Positions 5,102 to 10,540 of a stretch of 10,540 bases of DNA are shown here, one piece after another. Within the stretch, counting starts at the first letter, position 1. The number at the start of each line of letters is the position of its first letter. The notes under the pieces are model-generated. The model had not been told where the DNA came from. It worked only from the letters and a program-made list of their open reading frames with translations, and did not search any database. Where the stretch lies: positions 1-10,540 of the forward strand of contig NZ_DHOS01000017.1 of NCBI RefSeq assembly GCF_002410825.1. Reading direction: 5' to 3'. Source of the stretch: Proteiniphilum sp. UBA5384. GTDB lineage: Bacteria; Bacteroidota; Bacteroidia; Bacteroidales; Dysgonomonadaceae. The translations under genes and the position numbers were made by a program.

Positions 5102-8100
5102 TGGATAAAAATTCTATTGGGGGACGAATAACTTTCAATAATTTAAAGCATGTTCTAAAAGTCATGAGAATAACCTTATTTTTTTTATTTTTCTGTATAC
5201 TGTTTGCGTCAGCATCGAACAGTTATTCCCAAAAAGTCACTCTCAATCTGAGATCAACATCAATAAAAGAGGTATGTAAAGAGATTGAGAAGAACAGTAA
5301 TTATATTTTTGTTTTTTCGGATAAAGCCGAAAAAATAATTAGAGAAAGAGTGAACGTACATGTTAACTCTCAGGAAATCAAAGATATTTTGGAAGAAATA
5401 TTTTCCAATACCAACTTGGCATATAAAATATTGGATAAACAGATTGTTGTTTATGAATCGGAGAATAAAACTCAAGTCAAAGAAGTGGGGCAAAACATTT
5501 CCACCCAAATACAACAGCAGACTAAAAAACAAATTACCGGAAAAGTTGTCGACATACAAGGTAACCCGATAATAGGAGCCAATATTATTGAAACCGGAAC
5601 TACCAACGGGACTGTAACCGATATCGACGGTAATTTCGCGTTGCAGGTGGAAAAAAACACCGTACTAAGGATTACCTACATCGGCTATTTGGAACAAAGC
5701 GTAAACACCTCCGGTAAAGCCAGCTTTAACATTGTTTTACAGGAAGATACCAAGGCACTGGAGGAAGTAGTCGTTATAGGATATGGTACCCGTCAGCGTA
5801 AAAGTATCACGGGAGCTGTAGATCAAATTGGATCAGAAAATTTTGAAAACAGACCTGTTGGCAATACCATGCAGGCCTTACAGGGAGCATCCGCCAATCT
5901 GACGATTCAGCAGCGTGATATGAACCCCAACAGTAATCAACTGAGTATTAATATTAGAGGAGTCAGCACAATAACCAATAATGATCCGTTGGTACTGATT
6001 GACGGTATTATTACAGATTTGAGTAGCTTAAACCGTATAAATCCAGACGATATAGCTTCTATTTCTGTATTGAAAGATGCCGGAAGTGCTGCTATTTATG
6101 GTTCTCGTTCATCGAGTGGAGTATTGCTGGTGACTACCAAACAGGGAAATAAAAATCGCAAACCAATTGTCCGTTTTAATTCGATGATTGGGTACGAAAC
6201 ACCCCATTTTCTATTTCAACCGGTAAAAGGGTATGAAAATGCCATACTCCGAAACCAGGCTGAAGTGAACGCTGGTAGAGCGCCTGTTTACGCTGCAAGT
6301 GAAATACAAGATTTATATGATCATGAAGACCAGGAATATTTCATGTATCAAATTCTAAAACCCGCTTTACAACAAACTTATACTGCGAGTATTTCAGGTG
6401 GAAGCGAAACATCAACTTATATGGCTTCAGCGGGTTATTATGATCAGGCTAGTAATTTTGTTGGAGGTGACTACGGTATGAAACGCTATAATTTTCGTAT
6501 AAATCTCACCTCTGAGTACGGAAAATTCAAATTATCTCCGCAACTGGCTTATAATCGCATCATGCATCATGCCCCGAATGCAGGTAACGCAATCCAAAAC
6601 GCGACCCGATTTCCGACCTATTATTATAATAAATTGAAGGATAGCAGAGGTCGTTACGTCGATCAGTTTAACAGTATGGGACTTCTGGAAGCCGGAGGAT
6701 TCAGAGACCGGGACGAAGACAACATCATAGGGAATCTGACAGGAGAACTTAAAATCACAGACGGGTTAAAAGCAAAAGGGATATTGGGACTTGATCTTTC
6801 TGCAAATCATCGCTATGTAAGGGCTCTTGAAGTACCTTATTACGCTAATGAGACTTCTGAGGTTCCGACAAGTTATACTGGTCAGGATAGAAATACAGAA
6901 GATTATAACGAAAAATCATACCTTTTAAGTTCCCAATTCTTATTGGATTATGATCGCATTTTTAAAGAATCACACCACGTTACGGGATTAATTGGTTTTT
7001 CTAATGAGTCGTTTACCCAGGAAGCCAATGAAATTATAAAAAAATACACCGATCCGGACCTTGGTATTCCTGCAGCAGATGGCTTGACAGAGATAGATCC
7101 CATAAACAGCTATAACACCCCCGATGGTTCTGTACGGACAAGTATTTATTCAGTATTCGGAAGATTTGGTTATTCATTTACCGATAAATACTATGGAGAA
7201 GTAAGTTTTCGTTATGATGGTTCTTCTAAATTTGCCAAAGCAAACCGATGGGGATTTTTTCCTTCCGTAACGGCAGGATGGCGTTTGTCACAGGAAAATT
7301 TTATGGAAGACTATCGTAATAATATAGGGGACTTAAAGATTCGTGGTTCATATGGTGTACTTGGCAACCAAAATGTAGGTAATTACCGTTACATGACTAC
7401 TTATACTGTACATACCAATAGTTACGGATTTAATAAGGTTCCCGTTTCAGGGACAGGGTTCAGCTTTGGCAATAAAGATATGAAATGGGAAACATCTGCC
7501 ACTTTTAATATTGGGACAGATGCAACATTTTTTAAAAATCAGATGATGGTCTCGTTTGATTATTTTAATCAGACAACTTCAGACATTCTTTTAAGTCCTG
7601 AGGTTCCTGCTGTCTTCGGAGGTTCCGTGGCCATCGAAAATGCGGGAAAAATGCAAAATAATGGCTGGGAAGTCAGTATAGATTACAACTTCAAAACAGC
7701 TGATATGAAACACCATATCAATTTCAATCTTGCTGATTCAAAAAATAAAATTATTGACTTTGGTAACGAAAGAATTAATGAAAAACAACAGATGTCGACC
7801 ATAATAAGAGAAGGTATTGCCCTGAATTCCTATTTTGGTTATAAAACAAACGGATTTTTTAAGGATGAAGAAGATATTGTAAACAGCGCATTACCGGCAG
7901 GTGCCATAGTAGCCCCGGGAGACGTAAAATATGTAGACTATTACGAAGACGGTATCATTGACGAGAAAGACCGTCAGGTGTTGGGAAATGCCTTCCCTCG
8001 TTATACTTTCGGGTTAAATTATAATCTTGGATGGAAAGGTTTCGACTTGGGTTTATTCGTTCAGGGTGTTGGAAAACGTAGTATGGTGCTACGTGGTGAG

Positions 8101-8523
8101 TTAATACGACCCTATGCATCGAACTTCACGCAGGTTATGTTTCAACACCAACTGGATTATTGGAGTTCTCTTAATACTGATGCTCGCTGGCCACGTCTCA
8201 CTGCAGACGGATCGCCCTCAAATATCAACAATTATGGGCGTGATTCAGATGTTTACTTACTGAATGCTGCCTATCTTCGTCTGAAAAATTTACAACTCGG
8301 TTATACAATACCAAAACATGTAACCTCTAAACTAGGTGTCAGCAAACTGAGAATGTATGTCAATGCTCAGAACCTGCTGACATTCTCTGCCACTTCTTTT
8401 ATCGATCCGGAATCTACAGAGTTTGGCAACGACATGGGCGGCATTTCGGGTGCTGGAGCGAACAGCGGGCGGAATTATCCGACGCTGAATTATTATGGAT
8501 TTGGTTTGAATCTAGAATTTTAA
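5101..8523 (+). CDS. SusC/RagA-like TonB-dependent transporter with N-terminal STN domain
   Basis: A 1140-residue outer-membrane transporter that would import glycan fragments with its SusD partner, powered by TonB. Domains in order: a signal peptide with a long basic n-region and cleavage near SYSQ (41-44); an STN (secretin/TonB short N-terminal) domain at about 45-118; a linker; a carboxypeptidase-regulatory-like beta domain at about 144-215 (ITGKVVDIQGNPIIGANI to VLQEDT); the conserved EEVVVIGYG segment (221-229) with the TonB-box region; a plug to about 349 (LVLIDGI, SVLKDAGSAAIYGSRSSSGVLLVTT); and a barrel ending in the aromatic residue of GLNLEF. A DxxxDGxIDxxD loop at 946-957 (DYYEDGIIDEKD) resembles the metal-binding loop common in SusC proteins, with Tyr in place of the usual Asn. 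The STN domain marks it as a signal transducer to the FecR-like protein encoded upstream. ATG 5101 is preferred over the internal ATG 5164 because STN-type SusC proteins usually carry such an extended n-region. susD starts 11 nt after the stop. Confidence 0.97.
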   Translation: MDKNSIGGRITFNNLKHVLKVMRITLFFLFFCILFASASNSYSQKVTLNLRSTSIKEVCKEIEKNSNYIFVFSDKAEKIIRERVNVHVNSQEIKDILEEIFSNTNLAYKILDKQIVVYESENKTQVKEVGQNISTQIQQQTKKQITGKVVDIQGNPIIGANIIETGTTNGTVTDIDGNFALQVEKNTVLRITYIGYLEQSVNTSGKASFNIVLQEDTKALEEVVVIGYGTRQRKSITGAVDQIGSENFENRPVGNTMQALQGASANLTIQQRDMNPNSNQLSINIRGVSTITNNDPLVLIDGIITDLSSLNRINPDDIASISVLKDAGSAAIYGSRSSSGVLLVTTKQGNKNRKPIVRFNSMIGYETPHFLFQPVKGYENAILRNQAEVNAGRAPVYAASEIQDLYDHEDQEYFMYQILKPALQQTYTASISGGSETSTYMASAGYYDQASNFVGGDYGMKRYNFRINLTSEYGKFKLSPQLAYNRIMHHAPNAGNAIQNATRFPTYYYNKLKDSRGRYVDQFNSMGLLEAGGFRDRDEDNIIGNLTGELKITDGLKAKGILGLDLSANHRYVRALEVPYYANETSEVPTSYTGQDRNTEDYNEKSYLLSSQFLLDYDRIFKESHHVTGLIGFSNESFTQEANEIIKKYTDPDLGIPAADGLTEIDPINSYNTPDGSVRTSIYSVFGRFGYSFTDKYYGEVSFRYDGSSKFAKANRWGFFPSVTAGWRLSQENFMEDYRNNIGDLKIRGSYGVLGNQNVGNYRYMTTYTVHTNSYGFNKVPVSGTGFSFGNKDMKWETSATFNIGTDATFFKNQMMVSFDYFNQTTSDILLSPEVPAVFGGSVAIENAGKMQNNGWEVSIDYNFKTADMKHHINFNLADSKNKIIDFGNERINEKQQMSTIIREGIALNSYFGYKTNGFFKDEEDIVNSALPAGAIVAPGDVKYVDYYEDGIIDEKDRQVLGNAFPRYTFGLNYNLGWKGFDLGLFVQGVGKRSMVLRGELIRPYASNFTQVMFQHQLDYWSSLNTDARWPRLTADGSPSNINNYGRDSDVYLLNAAYLRLKNLQLGYTIPKHVTSKLGVSKLRMYVNAQNLLTFSATSFIDPESTEFGNDMGGISGAGANSGRNYPTLNYYGFGLNLEF

Positions 8524-8534
8524 TAATTATCCCT

Positions 8535-10154
8535 ATGAAAAGAAAATTAATTATATATAGTGTTTTAATTTTGCTGTCATTCACAGCATGCAATGATCTG
8601 GGGCAGATTCCCACTAACAAGTTCACAGATGAAAATTACTGGACTTCCCCAGAAAAGGCTATGTCGGTTTTAAATATGGCTTATAACCAGATGTATAACG
8701 CCGATATATTTTTTAGTAATGAAGCTTTGTCCGATAATATGTATCAAAGGCGTATTCATGATGAAAAAATAATTTCTTCAGGACAAGCAGATGCCTCAAA
8801 TGCACGATTTAGTGGCGAATGGAGCAGGTGTTACGCGGGAATTAAAACCTGTCACACTTTTCTTGAAAATGTAGACCGCGTTCCTGGAATGGACGAAAAT
8901 CTAAAAAACAGAGCAAAAGCAGAAGCACGTTTTATCCGTGCATGGTTATTTTTCCGCTTGACTACATGGTATGGAGATATCCCACTTTTCACAAAAGATA
9001 TCACACTCGATGAATCAAAAACTATTGAACGAACCCCTCATGCAGATGTTGTCCAGTTTATATGTGATGAATTGGAAGAAATTGCAAGTATACTTCCAAC
9101 CAATAAACAATATGCAGAAGCTGATAAAGGTCGTATAACTGCAGGTGCTGCAATCGCATTGAAAGCCCGTGTTTATCTGTTGGACAATGACTGGCAAAAT
9201 GTTGTAAATACTTGTGAAAGGTTAATAACCAATACGACATATGGGGAATACGGCTTATATGAAAACTATGCCAAACTGTTTACAGTTGAGGGAGAATATA
9301 GTAAAGAGATGATACTTGATATCGAATATGTTCCATCTCTAAGGACATGGTCTGATTATCAAGATTTCATGCCCAAATCGTCCCCGGGTGGGCGCGTAAG
9401 CAAGATGGCACCTACGCAGGAATTAATTGACGACTATATTATGTTAAATGGGAAAGGAATCAAGGATAATAACTCCGGATATACCGAAAATAATCCATAT
9501 ATCAATCGGGACCCCCGAATGGATATGACTATCGTTAGACACCTTTCAACATGGACATTACCTGATGGAAATACCCGGACTATTTACACCAAACCGGGAT
9601 CGACAAACGATCCGACAGGAAAACTTGATATATATGTTCCAAACAATGAAACAACATCTCCTACTGGTTATTATATGCGAAAATATTATGACCGGGGTGC
9701 GATTAATGGAACTGATTCAGGATTGAATCTGATGTTGATACGCTATGCTGATGTTTTGCTTATGTATGCTGAAGCTAAAAATGAATTGGGTGAACTGACA
9801 GGAGACATATGGAATATAACAATTAAAGCACTCCGTAAGCGTGCAGGGTTTACAGATCCCGCTGCATTAGATTTCAATAGTACGTGGACACAAGAAGAAA
9901 AACAATTGATTATTCGTCGCGAACGTCGTACTGAATTAGCGTTAGAGGGATTACGCATTTTTGATATCCGTCGTTGGCATACTGCAGAAGTTGTCCTCAA
10001 CCAACGCCCTCACGGCGCCATGTTTGAAAATAACAATACTCAATATATTGAATTGGATCAACGTACGTTTAATCCCGCGCGTGATTATCTGTGGCCTATT
10101 CCACAAAGTGAAAAGGATATTAATCCAAATTTAGGACAAAACCTCAATTATTAA
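8535..10154 (+). CDS. SusD/RagB-like outer-membrane glycan-binding lipoprotein
   Basis: A 539-residue surface lipoprotein that caps the SusC barrel and captures the glycan. A lipoprotein signal peptide is clear, with lipobox FTAC and lipidated Cys19. The mature start CNDLGQIP is followed by the SusD N-terminal region (TNKFTDENYWTSPEKAMSVL, 27-46) and the helical TPR-like segment with AKAEARFIRAWLFFRLTTWY (127-146) and GDIPLFT. The C-terminal RagB/SusD domain shows LMLIRYADVLLMYAEAKNEL (399-418), RRERRTELALEGLRIFDIRR (461-480) and the closing DYLWPIPQSEKDINPN segment (517-532). It is complete and of normal family length. Which glycan it binds cannot be read from the sequence. It is cotranscribed with susC (11-nt gap) and with the following lipoprotein gene (11-nt gap). 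Confidence 0.97.
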   Translation: MKRKLIIYSVLILLSFTACNDLGQIPTNKFTDENYWTSPEKAMSVLNMAYNQMYNADIFFSNEALSDNMYQRRIHDEKIISSGQADASNARFSGEWSRCYAGIKTCHTFLENVDRVPGMDENLKNRAKAEARFIRAWLFFRLTTWYGDIPLFTKDITLDESKTIERTPHADVVQFICDELEEIASILPTNKQYAEADKGRITAGAAIALKARVYLLDNDWQNVVNTCERLITNTTYGEYGLYENYAKLFTVEGEYSKEMILDIEYVPSLRTWSDYQDFMPKSSPGGRVSKMAPTQELIDDYIMLNGKGIKDNNSGYTENNPYINRDPRMDMTIVRHLSTWTLPDGNTRTIYTKPGSTNDPTGKLDIYVPNNETTSPTGYYMRKYYDRGAINGTDSGLNLMLIRYADVLLMYAEAKNELGELTGDIWNITIKALRKRAGFTDPAALDFNSTWTQEEKQLIIRRERRTELALEGLRIFDIRRWHTAEVVLNQRPHGAMFENNNTQYIELDQRTFNPARDYLWPIPQSEKDINPNLGQNLNY

Positions 10155-10165
10155 AGATTAAAATA

Positions 10166-10540
10166 ATGAAAATAATTAACAAAATATCACTTCTGGCATC
10201 CTTATTTATTACGTTAATGCTTTCAGGCTGTCTTGATAATAAGGAATTAAATCTGAATGTTTCAGCTGTAAACAAGTTGATAGAACCATATGACCAACTT
10301 TCCGTACCCTTGCAAAGTTCTGCCTCAGCCTCTGTATATTTTGAATGGGAGACTGCTACTGCAGAAGATGGCGAATTGGTTTTGTATGAAATCGTATTTG
10401 ACCGCGAAGGAGGCGACTTTTCCAATCCTATTTACAGATTACCGTCCGAAAATAAAGGCTTAAGTCCTTATGCAAGCGTAACTCATAAACAACTCAATAA
10501 AATCGCAGCTTTAGCTGGAATAGATGCATCAGCGACAGGG
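10166..10540 (+). CDS. SusE-domain-like surface lipoprotein (3' end outside window)
   Basis: An open frame of 125 codons with no stop before the window edge. It starts with MKIINK, a hydrophobic core and lipobox LSGC (Cys22), so it is an outer-membrane lipoprotein. The mature part begins LDNKELNLNVSAV and has an Ig-like beta-rich pattern. The stretches LIEPYDQLSVPLQ (38-50), VYFEWETATAEDGELVLYEI (57-76) and FDREGGDFSNPIYRL (78-92), then THKQLNKIAALAGI (107-120), resemble the N-terminal SusE domain of PUL glycan-binding proteins. Gene order (third gene after SusC and SusD, 11-nt gap) supports a surface glycan-binding role. The family call is from pattern resemblance on a fragment. The lipoprotein assignment is firm; the SusE-domain assignment is moderate. 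Confidence 0.75.
   Translation, partial: MKIINKISLLASLFITLMLSGCLDNKELNLNVSAVNKLIEPYDQLSVPLQSSASASVYFEWETATAEDGELVLYEIVFDREGGDFSNPIYRLPSENKGLSPYASVTHKQLNKIAALAGIDASATG

Overview
The window is a polysaccharide utilization locus (PUL) segment from a member of the Bacteroidota, most likely the order Bacteroidales. The evidence is an adjacent SusC-like/SusD-like pair, an ECF sigma factor with a FecR-type anti-sigma factor of the Bacteroidota architecture (C-terminal DUF4974), AT-rich leaders that mostly lack Shine-Dalgarno sequences, and a TTTGC-type promoter box. All genes seen are on the + strand. Genus and species cannot be told from this sequence alone.

Layout: (1) Bases 1-2908 hold two exported carbohydrate-active enzymes, a GH20 beta-N-acetylhexosaminidase whose 5' end lies outside the window and a CE15-type glucuronoyl esterase-like alpha/beta hydrolase. 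(2) Bases 2909-3105 are a gap with a candidate promoter, where base composition drops from GC-rich to AT-rich. (3) Bases 3106-4966 encode the ECF sigma factor and its FecR-like membrane anti-sigma factor, separated by a 169-bp gap with two inverted repeats. (4) Bases 4967-5100 are a structured leader in front of susC. It carries a hairpin and a minus-strand promoter-like box that together look like a short antisense RNA gene. (5) Bases 5101-10540 encode a SusC-like TonB-dependent transporter with an N-terminal STN signalling domain, a SusD-like lipoprotein and the start of a SusE-domain-like lipoprotein that runs off the window. The last three genes are spaced by 11 nt each, so they form one operon.

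How it fits together (inference from family knowledge): the glycan binds the SusC/D/E complex at the cell surface. The STN domain of SusC signals through the periplasm to FecR, which releases the ECF sigma factor to transcribe the susC operon. The putative antisense RNA opposite the susC leader would add post-transcriptional repression, as described for DonS-type RNAs in ECF-controlled Bacteroides PULs. The two enzymes could supply hexosaminidase and uronoyl-ester cleavage for the same glycan, or belong to a neighbouring locus; the composition shift leaves that open.

I saw no tRNA, rRNA, insertion sequence or CRISPR array. No stretch of more than 300 bases lacks a gene.
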